Source of the DNA: Afipia birgiae 34632
GTDB lineage: Bacteria > Pseudomonadota > Alphaproteobacteria > Rhizobiales > Xanthobacteraceae
Direction: 5' to 3'
Assembly (NCBI RefSeq): GCF_000308295.2
Contig: NZ_HG326655.1
Location: 43,246 to 107,245 of the forward strand
Length of the DNA stretch: 64,000 nt
In this document: positions 25,835-34,580 of the stretch, one piece after another
Position numbering within the stretch: the first letter of the stretch is position 1
Layout: the number at the start of each line of letters is the position of its first letter
Made by a program: the position numbers and the translations under genes
The notes under the pieces: model-generated
Databases searched by the model: none
Seen by the model: only the letters and a program-made list of their open reading frames with translations
Told to the model about the DNA's origin: nothing

Positions 25835-27937
25835 CTATGCCGCTTCGGGTTCATTCAACAATCCGCGCCGGCGCAACAGCGCGTCAGGCTCGGGCTTGCG
25901 GCCCCGGAACGCAATGTAGGCATCTTCAGGATCGCGTGATCCGCCGGATGAGTAGATATCATCGTGCAGACGCTTCGCCACCGCCGGATCGAAAATGTCA
26001 TGCGCTTCCTCGAACGCGCCAAACGCATCCGCATCCATCACCTCGGACCACATGTAGCTGTAATAGCCCGACGCATAGTGATCGCCGGAGAAGATATGGC
26101 CGAATTGCTGCGGCCGGTGGCGCAGCGCGATTTCTGCAGGCATGCCGATTTTGTCCAATTCCTGCTTCTCGAAGGCGCGGACGTCGGTGATCGAGGCCGC
26201 CGGCTGGGTATGGAATTCAAGGTCCATCAACGCGGAGGAGACGAATTCCACCGTGGCGAAGCCCTGATTGAACTTGCGCGCGGCGATGAAGCGCTTGAGC
26301 AGATCCGCCGGCAGCGGTTCGCCGGTCTGGTAGTGCCGCGCGAACTTCTGCAGCACTTCCGGCCGCTCCTGCCAGTGCTCGTAAAGCTGCGACGGCAGCT
26401 CGACGAAATCCGTGAACACGCTGGTCCCGGACAGCGACGGGTACATCACGTTCGATAACATGCCGTGCAGCCCGTGGCCGAATTCGTGAAACAGGGTGCG
26501 GGCATCGTCCGGCGACAACAGCGACGGCTGGCCGTCCGTTCCCTTGGAGAAATTGCAGACATTGATGATCAGCGGCGCAACATCGCCGTCAAGCTTCTGC
26601 TGATCGCGCAGCGACGTCATCCACGCGCCCGAGCGCTTGGAGGGACGCGCGAAGTAATCGCCATAGAACAGCGCCTTGTGGTTACCCTTGGCATCCTTGA
26701 CCTCCCAGACCCGTACGTCCGGATGCCAGACAGGGACGTCCTTGCGCTCGTTGAAGGTGAGGCCGAACAGCCGATGCGCCACGTCGAAGGCGGCGTCGAT
26801 CATGTTGTCGAGCGCCAGATAGGGCTTGATGGCGGCATCGTCGAAGTTGGCGCGGCGCTGGCGCAATTTCTCGGCGTAATGGCGCCAGTCCCAGGCGGCG
26901 AGCTTGAAGTTGCCACCCTCCTCGGCGATCAGTGCCTGCAACGCGTCACGATCGGCCATGGCGCGCGTGCGGGCCGGTTTCCAGACCCGCTCCAGTAGGC
27001 CGCGCACAGCCTGCGGCGTCTTGGCCATGGAGTCTTCAAGACGGTAGGCGGCGAAACTCGGATAGCCGAGCAGCTTCGCCCGTTCCTCGCGCAGCCTCAA
27101 AACCTCGAGAATGATGGCGCTGTTGTCGTTGTCGTTCTGGTTGTCGCCGCGGGCGGTGAAGGCCTTGAATACCTTCTCGCGCAGGTCTCGGCGGCTTGAG
27201 TCCTTCAGGAAGGGCTCGACGAAGGAGCGCGACAGCGTCACCACCATCTTGCCCGGCACCCCGCGCTCCTCGGCTGCGGCCTTGGCGGCGGCGACGAAGC
27301 TGTCGGGCAGCCCCGCAAGATCGCCTTCGCCAAGCTCCATGGTCCAGTCCTGCTCATCACCCAGCAGGTGGTGGCTGAACGAGGTGGCAAGATAGGCCAG
27401 CCGCTCGTTGATCTCGGCGGTGCGCGCCTTGGCGGCCTCGCTGAGGCCGGCGCCTGAGCGGTGGAAGCTGGTCCAGGTCCGCTCCAGCAGCCGCGCCTGC
27501 TCCGGCGTCAGCTTGAGCGAAGCGGCATTGTCGCGCAGCGTGGCGACCCGGGCAAACAGCGCGGCGTCCATGGAGATCGGATTCCAGTGCCGCGCCTGCT
27601 TCAACGCGACCTCGGATTCGATCTTGAGCAAATCGGGGTTCGAATGCGCGCCGACGAGGTCATAGAACACCGCCGACACCTTGGAGAGCAGCTTGCCCGC
27701 CCGCTCCAGCGCTGTGACGGTATTCTCGAACGTCGGCTCGGCCGGGTTGGCCTTGATCGCCTCGATCTCCGCAGTGTGGTCCGCAAAGGCCTTGTCGAAG
27801 GCCGGCAGGAAGTGCTCCGGGCGAATCTCGGCGAAAGGCGGCGTCTCGAAGGGCGTCTGCCAGGCCTGCAAGAGCGGATTGGCTCCCGGCACTTGGGAAG
27901 AGGAGGCGACGGCAGCCGTTGAGGACGCTTCTGACAT
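25835..27937 (-). CDS. dcp: M3-family zinc metallopeptidase (peptidyl-dipeptidase Dcp / oligopeptidase A type)
   Basis: 700 residues, the usual M3A length. The zinc site is HEFGH (H484, E485, H488) with the third ligand E513 twenty-five residues on (FTDFVELPSQL). The substrate-binding segment HIFSGDHYASGYYSYMWSEV is present near the C-terminus. There is no signal peptide, so it is cytoplasmic, degrading oligopeptides released by ATP-dependent proteases. The ATG at 27937 is the only sensible start. First gene of a minus-strand run: dcp, DUF1007, nicO, hemH. Confidence 0.92.
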   Translation of the reverse strand: MSEASSTAAVASSSQVPGANPLLQAWQTPFETPPFAEIRPEHFLPAFDKAFADHTAEIEAIKANPAEPTFENTVTALERAGKLLSKVSAVFYDLVGAHSNPDLLKIESEVALKQARHWNPISMDAALFARVATLRDNAASLKLTPEQARLLERTWTSFHRSGAGLSEAAKARTAEINERLAYLATSFSHHLLGDEQDWTMELGEGDLAGLPDSFVAAAKAAAEERGVPGKMVVTLSRSFVEPFLKDSSRRDLREKVFKAFTARGDNQNDNDNSAIILEVLRLREERAKLLGYPSFAAYRLEDSMAKTPQAVRGLLERVWKPARTRAMADRDALQALIAEEGGNFKLAAWDWRHYAEKLRQRRANFDDAAIKPYLALDNMIDAAFDVAHRLFGLTFNERKDVPVWHPDVRVWEVKDAKGNHKALFYGDYFARPSKRSGAWMTSLRDQQKLDGDVAPLIINVCNFSKGTDGQPSLLSPDDARTLFHEFGHGLHGMLSNVMYPSLSGTSVFTDFVELPSQLYEHWQERPEVLQKFARHYQTGEPLPADLLKRFIAARKFNQGFATVEFVSSALMDLEFHTQPAASITDVRAFEKQELDKIGMPAEIALRHRPQQFGHIFSGDHYASGYYSYMWSEVMDADAFGAFEEAHDIFDPAVAKRLHDDIYSSGGSRDPEDAYIAFRGRKPEPDALLRRRGLLNEPEAA

Positions 27938-28065
27938 GGTGAGGCCTTATTTCCAGCGATTTCCAGAGCCTCTCTATATCATCCGGTGGGGCTTTTTTGC
28001 GCCCTTAACGCTTGATTGGAGCCGCGATTTCGCAGAGATTGCGGCCCGAAACAGGATCAGAAGCC

Positions 28066-28326
28066 ATGAACGCCAAGAAGCTTGAAGCCAACGCCCGCGA
28101 AATCGCGTGGCCCAGCGTCATCACCGTCGTCAGCGCCGCCATCCTGATCGGCGCCGAGGTGTTCGGCGCGGCTTTCGCCGGCGGCTGGGCGCTAGCGATC
28201 CTGTTCGGTCTCAGCGACACCAGCGCTCACATCGTCCAGATCGTGCTCTTCCTGATCGGCGTCGCCATCATGATCGCCTTCTTACGCGGCGCGCAGCGCG
28301 TCGAGCCGTTCACCCGCAAGGTTTGA
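28066..28326 (+). CDS. Small two-helix membrane protein
   Basis: 86 residues, two hydrophobic helices (about 14-38 and 47-70) and a basic ending (QRVEPFTRKV). ATG at 28066 with AGGA nine bases upstream; a frame from 28012 adds a stretch with no RBS. Divergent from dcp. The family is not recognised. Confidence 0.65.
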   Translation: MNAKKLEANAREIAWPSVITVVSAAILIGAEVFGAAFAGGWALAILFGLSDTSAHIVQIVLFLIGVAIMIAFLRGAQRVEPFTRKV

Positions 28327-28534
28327 GGCTTCGCCTCGGCGCTCCGCGCGCTCAAAACTTAACGCGCGTTCATCTTTCTCAACGCCTGTTCACAGCAAGC
28401 GCGACATTTCGATCACGCCATGGGGAAACTTGCCCCGTGGTGTAAAAAATACTTGCGAAGCCGAGTCAAAACTCATATTTCCAGCCTTGCCCAATTTCGC
28501 ACGTGCCTGTGGTCGTGTGTCAGTCGGTAGGTAT

Positions 28535-28745
28535 CCGGACAAGAGGCCGGACAGCCGCCAAGGGGATGAAGAACCGAGGGTCGCTCAAGTCGCAAGACTT
28601 TAGAGGCCAGCATCTCTCTCAAGGGATGCCGTTGAAGGTGACTTCTCTCCTTGCAACCGTGACTGGCAGCCGGAGGCGAACCGGCGCACCCCGCTCTCAA
28701 CGGGGGACGCGACTTAAAGCAACGACGGATCGGGCTTTTTTGGTC
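28535..28745 (+). ncRNA. Probable speF-type leader RNA upstream of ornithine decarboxylase
   Basis: A structured 5' leader. Visible helices: AAGTC-GCAA-GACTT (28587-28600, a GNRA tetraloop); GCATC/GGATGC (about 28610-28629); GTTGAAGG/CCTTGCAAC (28631-28657); GCCGG (28669-28673)/CCGGC (28681-28685); CCCCG (28689-28693)/CGGGG (28701-28705). A T run follows at 28735-28741. The 3' segment GCGACTT (28709-28715) is also complementary to AAGTCGC (28587-28593), so two mutually exclusive pairings exist. The speF motif is described in alphaproteobacteria upstream of ornithine decarboxylase genes; family assignment is from memory and context. The rest of 28327-28534 and 28746-28958 shows no gene. Confidence 0.65.
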
Positions 28746-28958
28746 TCTGTTGGCTTTCCACCAGCCAGCGCGAATACCGAAGAGGCTTGTCCTTCATTGC
28801 CAGGTGTGCGGGCGGGAGCTTTCCCAACCAATCCACGGCAGCACAGTCTGGTCTGAGTGTCGGCTATTGTCGCGTCTCCATCGTGCGACATGGCCTGAGC
28901 GCTCATACCCGGCATCATTTTTTGGACGGTCCGTCGCAGGGCCGTTTGGGAGAGTGCT

Positions 28959-30101
28959 ATGACCGAACGCATCCAGGAATTCCTGCGCAACCGCCGCAGC
29001 GAGGGCCTCGACACCGAGCCGTGCCTCGTCGTCGACCTCGAAGTCGTGCGCGACAACTACCAGACTTTTGCGAAGGCGCTCCCTGACTCGCGCGTATTCT
29101 ATGCGGTCAAGGCAAACCCGTCGCCTGAGGTGCTGTCGCTGCTGGCCTCGATGGGCTCGTGCTTCGACACCGCGACCGTCGCCGAGATCGAAATGGCGCT
29201 GGCTGCCGGTGCGACGCCGGACCGTGTCTCTTTCGGCAACACGATCAAGAAGGAGCGTGATATCGCGCGCGCCTACGCGCTCGGCATCCGCATGTTCGCG
29301 GTCGATTGCTCCGCCGAAGTCGAGAAGATCGCCCGTGCCGCTCCCGGCGCGAAGGTGTTCTGCCGCATTCTTTACGATTGCGCAGGCGCCGAGTGGCCGC
29401 TGTCGCGCAAGTTCGGTTGTGATCCGGAGATGGCTGTCGACGTGCTCGATCTCGCCAAGCGTCTGGGCCTGGAGCCTTATGGAATCTCGTTCCATGTCGG
29501 TTCGCAGCAGCGCAAGGTGAAGGCGTGGGACCGTGCGCTGGCGATGGCCTCGACGGTGTTCCGTGACTGTGCCGAGCGTGGGATCAACCTGTCCATGGTC
29601 AACATGGGCGGCGGATTCCCGACGAAGTACCTCAAGGACGTTCCTCCGGTCGTGCAGTACGGCCGGTCGATCTTCCGTGCGCTTCGCAAGCACTTCGGCA
29701 ACCAGATCCCGGAGACCATCATCGAGCCGGGCCGCGGCATGGTCGGCAACGCGGGCATCATCGAGACGGAAGTCGTTCTGATCTCGAAGAAGAGCGACGA
29801 CGATGAGAACCGTTGGGTCTACCTCGACATCGGCAAGTTCGGCGGTCTCGCCGAGACGATGGACGAGTCGATCCGTTACGCGATCCGCACGCCACACGAC
29901 GGCGCGGATATGGCTCCGTGCATTCTCGCCGGCCCGACCTGCGACTCCGCAGACGTGCTGTACGAGAAGGTGCCGTACCCCCTGCCCGTCACGCTCGAGA
30001 TCGGCGACAAGCTGCTGATCGAAGGCACGGGTGCGTATACGTCGACGTACTCGTCGGTGGCCTTCAACGGCATCCCGCCGCTGAAGACCTACCACATCTG
30101 A
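28959..30101 (+). CDS. odc: Ornithine (lysine/arginine family) decarboxylase
   Basis: 380 residues, fold-type III (alanine-racemase-like), group IV decarboxylase. The PLP lysine is K51 (FYAVKANP). The glycine loop is in SMVNMGGGFPTKYL. The catalytic cysteine of the second subunit is C328 in GPTCDSADV. It makes putrescine from ornithine; some family members also take lysine. Preceded by GGGAGAG and by the speF-type leader. Putrescine is the substrate of the homospermidine synthase encoded 2.5 kb downstream, so the two define a homospermidine route. A hairpin at 30125-30146 follows. Confidence 0.93.
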   Translation: MTERIQEFLRNRRSEGLDTEPCLVVDLEVVRDNYQTFAKALPDSRVFYAVKANPSPEVLSLLASMGSCFDTATVAEIEMALAAGATPDRVSFGNTIKKERDIARAYALGIRMFAVDCSAEVEKIARAAPGAKVFCRILYDCAGAEWPLSRKFGCDPEMAVDVLDLAKRLGLEPYGISFHVGSQQRKVKAWDRALAMASTVFRDCAERGINLSMVNMGGGFPTKYLKDVPPVVQYGRSIFRALRKHFGNQIPETIIEPGRGMVGNAGIIETEVVLISKKSDDDENRWVYLDIGKFGGLAETMDESIRYAIRTPHDGADMAPCILAGPTCDSADVLYEKVPYPLPVTLEIGDKLLIEGTGAYTSTYSSVAFNGIPPLKTYHI

Positions 30102-30124
30102 GCTTCGCTCAGACCTGAATAACC

Positions 30125-30146
30125 GGGAGCCGGTCCGCCGGCTCCC
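30125..30146 (+). terminator. Hairpin after odc
   Basis: GGGAGCCGG (30125-30133) pairs with CCGGCTCCC (30138-30146), loop TCCG. The T tract is poor, so it may be a weak terminator or an mRNA-stabilising end. Confidence 0.55.
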
Positions 30147-30218
30147 ATCCCGTCACATCGCTATTTTGCTGACAACGCTCCGCGGCTGCTTGCCGTTTGG
30201 AGTGGGGACTGACGTGCC

Positions 30219-30815
30219 ATGACTGCTGTTTGGAAAGAGACTGCTACCCTCACCCTTGAGGCCGCTCCGTTCGCGATCCGCGCGGAGCGAGCTTCGGACA
30301 TCGCCGCGCGTGAAGCGCTGCTGGACGCGAGCTTCGGCGAAGGCCGTCACGCGCGCACCTGTCAGCGTCTGCGCGACGGACGTGCGCCCGCCGAAGGCCT
30401 CGCCTTCTCCGCGGTGCATGAAGGGCGCGTGGTCGGCACCGTACGGTTGTGGCACGTCAGCGCCGGCGGCATCCCGGCACTGGTGCTCGGCCCGCTCGCG
30501 GTCGACGCCTCCTGCCGCAAGCTCGGCGTCGGCGCGGCGCTGATGAATCACGCGCTGGCGGCGGCGAAAGCACGCGGCCATGGCGCAGTCATTCTGCGCG
30601 GTGACGCGGCCTATTACAGCCGCTTCGGCTTCTCTCCCGAGAAGACCGGCGAGCTGGCGCTGCCCGGTCCGTTCGAACGCGATCGGCTGCTGGCAGTCGA
30701 ACTGCGCGACGGCGCGCTGAATGAGGCCTGGGGCATGATTGTCGCGACCGGCATGAAGGCCCGGCGTGCGCGCGTGGCAGGAAAAGCCCGGAAATTGGTC
30801 GTCCAGGCCGCTTGA
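30219..30815 (+). CDS. GNAT-family N-acetyltransferase (YhbS-like)
   Basis: 198 residues. The acetyl-CoA-binding motif A is LGPLAVDASCRKLGVGAALM (Q/RxxGxG/A-like: RKLGVGAAL). The AYYSRFGFSPEKTG stretch is the YhbS-type C-terminal signature. Its nearness to odc and homospermidine synthase raises the possibility of polyamine acetylation, but neither substrate nor operon membership is established. ATG at 30219. RidA follows after 73 bases. Confidence 0.8.
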   Translation: MTAVWKETATLTLEAAPFAIRAERASDIAAREALLDASFGEGRHARTCQRLRDGRAPAEGLAFSAVHEGRVVGTVRLWHVSAGGIPALVLGPLAVDASCRKLGVGAALMNHALAAAKARGHGAVILRGDAAYYSRFGFSPEKTGELALPGPFERDRLLAVELRDGALNEAWGMIVATGMKARRARVAGKARKLVVQAA

Positions 30816-30888
30816 TTTGAGCGCAAAGACCCGGCATTGCGGGGCCTGAAATGAGCCCCGTAATTCTGCTGTCACAAGGAAAAGACCG

Positions 30889-31278
30889 ATGTCCCGCCGC
30901 CTGATTTCATCCGGATCGCCGTTCGAGAAGATCGCCGGCTACAGCCGCGCCGTTGTCGATGGTGACTTCTGTTTCGTCGCCGGCACCACGGGCTATGATC
31001 CCGTTACCAAGGTCCTGCCCGAAGACGTCGCCGAACAGACGCGCAACTGCTTCAAGACCATCGGCATCGCGCTGAAGGAAGGCGGCTTCGAGATGGCCGA
31101 CCTCGTGCGCGCGACCTATTACGTCACCGACGCCAAGGACTTCGATGCAGTGTTTGCCGTGTGCGGAGAAACACTCGGCGACATCCGGCCAGCGGCGACG
31201 ATTCTTGCGGTCTCCGGCCTCTACAAGCCCGAGATGAAAGTCGAGATCGAAGTCACCGCCAAGCGTCGCGGCGCCTGA
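30889..31278 (+). CDS. RidA-family protein (enamine/imine deaminase-like)
   Basis: 129 residues, one RidA (YjgF/YER057c) domain. RNCFKTIGIALKEGGFEMAD and LVRATYYVTDAKDF match the trimer core. The C-terminal segment (RPAATILAVSGLYKPEMKVE) contains the usual arginine-proline pair (R of IRPAAT) but the typical EIE/CxxR end is only partly conserved (KVEIEVTAKR). Such proteins hydrolyse reactive enamines, or have drifted to other roles in subfamilies. An RBS (AAGGAAAAG) precedes the ATG. A 13-bp terminator follows. Confidence 0.88.
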   Translation: MSRRLISSGSPFEKIAGYSRAVVDGDFCFVAGTTGYDPVTKVLPEDVAEQTRNCFKTIGIALKEGGFEMADLVRATYYVTDAKDFDAVFAVCGETLGDIRPAATILAVSGLYKPEMKVEIEVTAKRRGA

Positions 31279-31301
31279 TCCTCTTTTGCGCACCTTCTCT
31301 T

Positions 31302-31332
31302 CAAGATGGCCCGGAACAGCCGGGCCATCTTG
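31302..31332 (+). terminator. Terminator after the RidA gene
   Basis: CAAGATGGCCCGG (31302-31314) pairs perfectly with CCGGGCCATCTTG (31320-31332) around an AACAG loop. A strong 13-bp stem. The rest of 31333-31569 holds no gene. Confidence 0.75.
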
Positions 31333-31569
31333 TCGCAGCCTATCCGTTGACTTTCTGGCCGCCGACCCTACCTTAAGCTGATCATGTCGAACGTCTGCAC
31401 CAACCACTCGCTGTTTCGCGCAGGTCGCCTCCAAACTGGACGGTGACCCGGGCGGACGCGCGTTTGCGCCGTTCCGGGTAATTTGCAGTTCGTTTTATCC
31501 CCGCAAAAATTGAATCACGAAAGTCGCGCGGCACGGTTTGTGCCGATGCGTTCCGTTGTGAGGCACGTC

Positions 31570-32055
31570 ATGATGTCAGAGCCCATTCCACCGGTCAGCA
31601 TCGCATCCGGCGATCTCAACCGCCTGAAAAGATTGGCGGTAGAAGCCGTCAGCAAGCGCCATCCGATCGGCCGCTTCCTGCTCACCGAAATCGAGCGGGC
31701 GACAGTGTATGAACCAGCCTTCGCGCCGGAACGCTGCGTCCGGCTCGATGACTGGGTGACATTTCGCGCGGACGAAAATGAGCCGCTGGAGAGCCGCATC
31801 CTGGTTCTTCCGGACAATTTCCGCAACAGCACGCTTCATCTGTCCGTACTCTCGCCGTTGGGGGCGGCGCTGATCGGCCTGCATGCCGGTTCGCGCATCC
31901 GTTACGTCGGCTTTGATGGCGTTCCGCATATCGCCATGGTGGAGAATCTCGATCCGCCAGCCGGCGTGATTTCTCTTTTGCAGCGGCGGTCCATGAGGTC
32001 CTCGCAACGAGCCGACAACAACAACCCCGACCGTCCAGGTCCCACAGCTGCTTGA
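31570..32055 (+). CDS. Rnk/GreA C-terminal-domain protein, copy 1
   Basis: 161 residues. An N-terminal helical segment (SGDLNRLKRLAVEAV) is followed by a GreA/GreB C-terminal FKBP-like domain (VLPDNFRNSTLHLSVLSPLG, AALIGLHAGSRIRY), as in Rnk, the regulator of nucleoside diphosphate kinase. There is no coiled-coil of GreA, so it should bind RNA polymerase without cleaving RNA as Gre factors do. The ATG at 31570 follows GTGAGG. It overlaps a paralogue at its stop (TGATG at 32053-32057), a translationally coupled pair. Confidence 0.75.
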   Translation: MMSEPIPPVSIASGDLNRLKRLAVEAVSKRHPIGRFLLTEIERATVYEPAFAPERCVRLDDWVTFRADENEPLESRILVLPDNFRNSTLHLSVLSPLGAALIGLHAGSRIRYVGFDGVPHIAMVENLDPPAGVISLLQRRSMRSSQRADNNNPDRPGPTAA

Positions 32056-32462
32056 TGGTGATGAACATGATCAACTACCTGCACCCGGAACTGCCTCCGA
32101 TCTCCCTGCGCATGTGCGATGTCGATCGGCTGCGCAACATCGCTGAAGCCGCATCCGAAAAATATCCGCAGACGTGCGATTTTCTCGCGCGCGAAATCGA
32201 GCGTGCAGAGATTTTGCCGGATGCACGATTGCTGCCGGGCCTCGTCGCAATGGAATCCGAGGTCACCTTCCGCGACGACATCAGCGGCCAGGAACGGACG
32301 GTGACGCTGGTTTATCCGGAAGCTGCGAACGTCGATGCCGGAAAGATTTCCATTCTGACGCCGATCGGTGCGGCGCTGATCGGCCTGTCGGTCGGACAGA
32401 CCATCGAGTTCCAGACCCCGGCTGGGGGCTGGCGGGCCCTGACTGTGCTGCAAGTCAAATAA
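32055..32462 (+). CDS. Rnk/GreA C-terminal-domain protein, copy 2
   Basis: 135 residues, a tandem paralogue of the gene before it. Shared blocks: MCDVDRLRNIAEAASEKYP at the start (compare SGDLNRLKRLAVEAVSKRHP) and SILTPIGAALIGLSVGQTIE at the end (compare SVLSPLGAALIGLHAGSRIR). Start: ATG at 32055 overlapping the preceding stop. No independent RBS is evident, so translation is probably coupled. Regulatory role inferred from Rnk; target unknown. Confidence 0.75.
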   Translation: MVMNMINYLHPELPPISLRMCDVDRLRNIAEAASEKYPQTCDFLAREIERAEILPDARLLPGLVAMESEVTFRDDISGQERTVTLVYPEAANVDAGKISILTPIGAALIGLSVGQTIEFQTPAGGWRALTVLQVK

Positions 32463-32618
32463 TCGCGGTCGCGACGCGATCCCCTCCGGATCGCGTCCGC
32501 ACGACGATTGTATGAAAACCCTTTGTGAAAGTCTCGGCGGCAAGCCACCGTTGCCGTCATCCCCCAGTTGCCGTAAGTCCTGCGCGGCAGCCCTTCCCCG
32601 CTATCCGGAGTTTCAGTG

Positions 32619-34055
32619 ATGACATCCCCCATTCACGCACGCATCAGCGGCCCGATCGTCATGGTCGGCTTCGGCTCCATTGGCAAAGGCACGCTGCCGA
32701 TGATCGAGCGGCATCTCGATTACGACAAGTCGCGCATCACGGTGATCGATCCCAAGGACGAAGGCCGCAAGGCACATTGCGAGAAGCACAACGTGCGCTT
32801 CATCCAGCAGGGCCTGACCAAGGACAATTACCGCGAACTGCTGACACCGCTGCTCACCGAAGGCGGCGGCCAGGGTTTCTGCGTCAACCTTTCAGTCGAC
32901 ACCGGCTCAACCGACATCATGGAGCTCTGCAACGAACTCGGCGCGCTCTATATCGACACGGTCAATGAGCCTTGGCTCGGCTTCTATTTCGATGCGTCGA
33001 AGGGCCCGGAAGCGCGTTCCAACTACGCCCTGCGCGAGAACACGCTGGCCGCCAAGAGAGCTCGTCCCGCAGGCTCGACGACGGCCGTCTCCTGCTGTGG
33101 CGCCAATCCCGGCATGGTCTCGTTCTTCGTCAAGCAGGCCTTGCTGAATGTGGCCACTGACCTCAAGCTCAATGCCCCGAAGCCGAAGACCAAGGGCGAA
33201 TGGGCGGACCTGATGCGCCAGGCCGGCATCAAAGGCATCCACATCGCCGAACGCGACACCCAGCGCTCGAAGAAGCCGAAAGAGCCGGACGTATTCGTCA
33301 ACACGTGGTCGGTGGAAGGCTTCCTGTCGGAAGGCGTGCAGCCGTCCGAACTCGGCTGGGGCACCCATGAAAAATGGATGCCCGAGAATGCACACACCCA
33401 CGAAGCCGGCTGCGGCGCGGCGATCTATCTGATGCAGCCCGGCGCCGACACGCGTGTGCGCACCTGGTGTCCGACCCGCGGGGCGCAATACGGGTTCCTT
33501 GTCACCCACAACGAGTCGATCTCGATCTCCGACTATTTCACGGTGCGCGACGCATCCGGCGCGGTCGTCTACCGGCCGACTTGCCATTATGCCTATCACC
33601 CTGCGGATGATGCAGTGCTCTCGCTGCACGAAATGTTCGGCCGCGCAGCCAAGGCGCAGGAGAAGCATCACATTCTCGACGAGACCGAGATTGTCGACGG
33701 CATCGACGAGCTCGGCGTGCTGCTGTTCGGCCACGACAACAACGCCTATTGGTACGGCTCGCAGCTCTCCATTGAGGAAACGCGGAAACTCGCGCCCTAT
33801 CAGAACGCCACTGGCCTGCAGGTGACCTCCGCCGTACTCGGCGGCATGGTGTGGGCATTGGAAAACCCGAACGAAGGCATCGTCGAAACCGACGAGATGG
33901 ATTTCGATCGCCTGCTGGAAATCCAGAAGCCATATCTCGGGCCGGTGAAGGGCTACTACACCGACTGGACACCGCTGACCGATCGTCCCGGGCTGTTCCC
34001 GGAAGACATCGACACCAGCGATCCATGGCAGTTCCGGAATATTCTGGTGCGCTGA
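32619..34055 (+). CDS. hss: Homospermidine synthase
   Basis: 478 residues. The Rossmann motif is VMVGFGSIGKG at the N-terminus. The sequence (DTVNEPWLGFYFDASKGPEA, SCCGANPGMVSFFVKQALLN, WGTHEKWMPENAHTHEAGCG) is characteristic of NAD-dependent bacterial homospermidine synthase, as in Blastochloris viridis. It joins two putrescines, or putrescine and spermidine, into homospermidine, a common polyamine of Rhizobiales. The ATG at 32619 follows GGAG at ideal spacing; a GTG three bases upstream is possible. It complements the odc gene. A terminator follows. Confidence 0.93.
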   Translation: MTSPIHARISGPIVMVGFGSIGKGTLPMIERHLDYDKSRITVIDPKDEGRKAHCEKHNVRFIQQGLTKDNYRELLTPLLTEGGGQGFCVNLSVDTGSTDIMELCNELGALYIDTVNEPWLGFYFDASKGPEARSNYALRENTLAAKRARPAGSTTAVSCCGANPGMVSFFVKQALLNVATDLKLNAPKPKTKGEWADLMRQAGIKGIHIAERDTQRSKKPKEPDVFVNTWSVEGFLSEGVQPSELGWGTHEKWMPENAHTHEAGCGAAIYLMQPGADTRVRTWCPTRGAQYGFLVTHNESISISDYFTVRDASGAVVYRPTCHYAYHPADDAVLSLHEMFGRAAKAQEKHHILDETEIVDGIDELGVLLFGHDNNAYWYGSQLSIEETRKLAPYQNATGLQVTSAVLGGMVWALENPNEGIVETDEMDFDRLLEIQKPYLGPVKGYYTDWTPLTDRPGLFPEDIDTSDPWQFRNILVR

Positions 34056-34076
34056 TTGGATCGATAGATGATGTAG

Positions 34077-34107
34077 GGCCAGACCGGCGTCTGGCCTTTA
34101 TCTTTTT
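34077..34107 (+). terminator. Terminator between hss and the convergent gene
   Basis: GGCCAGAC (34077-34084) pairs with GTCTGGCC (34089-34096), loop CGGC, followed by TTTATCTTTTT. It reaches the stop codon of the minus-strand gene. Confidence 0.85.
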
Positions 34108-34438
34108 AGTTCCTGATCGGCTCGCCCGTTTTTTCAGCCGGTGCGGGCGGCAACGCAGGCTTCGCACCGGCCTTCTGTGCGCCAGCGTCAGGCCGCGCCG
34201 GTTCGGGCGCAGGAGTAGTCGGCCTCGTGCCGCCCGGCGTGGATTCCGCCGGCCCATCACTCTTGCCGGCCGGAACAGACGGCTGCGACTCCGGTGGTTG
34301 CGTCGTTTGCGCCAAATGAATCTGGCCGCGTGACGCGAGTTGCATCAGCGAAATCCCGGACAGCGTCAGACCGCCCGCGATCAGGATCGCGGACAGCATG
34401 AGATCGGTTCGATTCGTTCGCTTTTCATTCGGAGTCAT
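34106..34438 (-). CDS. Small membrane-anchored Pro/Ala-rich protein
   Basis: 110 residues from the ATG at 34438. One membrane helix (about 14-33, LMLSAILIAGGLTLSGISLM) and a 70-residue tail rich in Pro, Ala, Thr, Gln and Lys with PAPEPA-type repeats, probably disordered and extracytoplasmic. An in-frame TTG at 34474 is a weaker start. The family is not recognised. Between the convergent hss gene and mgtC it stands alone. Confidence 0.6.
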   Translation of the reverse strand: MTPNEKRTNRTDLMLSAILIAGGLTLSGISLMQLASRGQIHLAQTTQPPESQPSVPAGKSDGPAESTPGGTRPTTPAPEPARPDAGAQKAGAKPALPPAPAEKTGEPIRN

Positions 34439-34580
34439 CTCGGCACCCGTCGATCGCCCATTGGAGAAAGACAACGGATGGTCACATCAATGGTTCCGGG
34501 AGTAACCCGCGCGTGCGATGTCGCACTCAATGAATTGTGAATGAAAACACGGAACCCGACTGCGCACTACGCTCGCTGGA

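Noticed and set aside
28503..28856. 117-codon frame across the odc leader
   Set aside because: Covers the structured RNA region and has no start codon with RBS; composition is poor.
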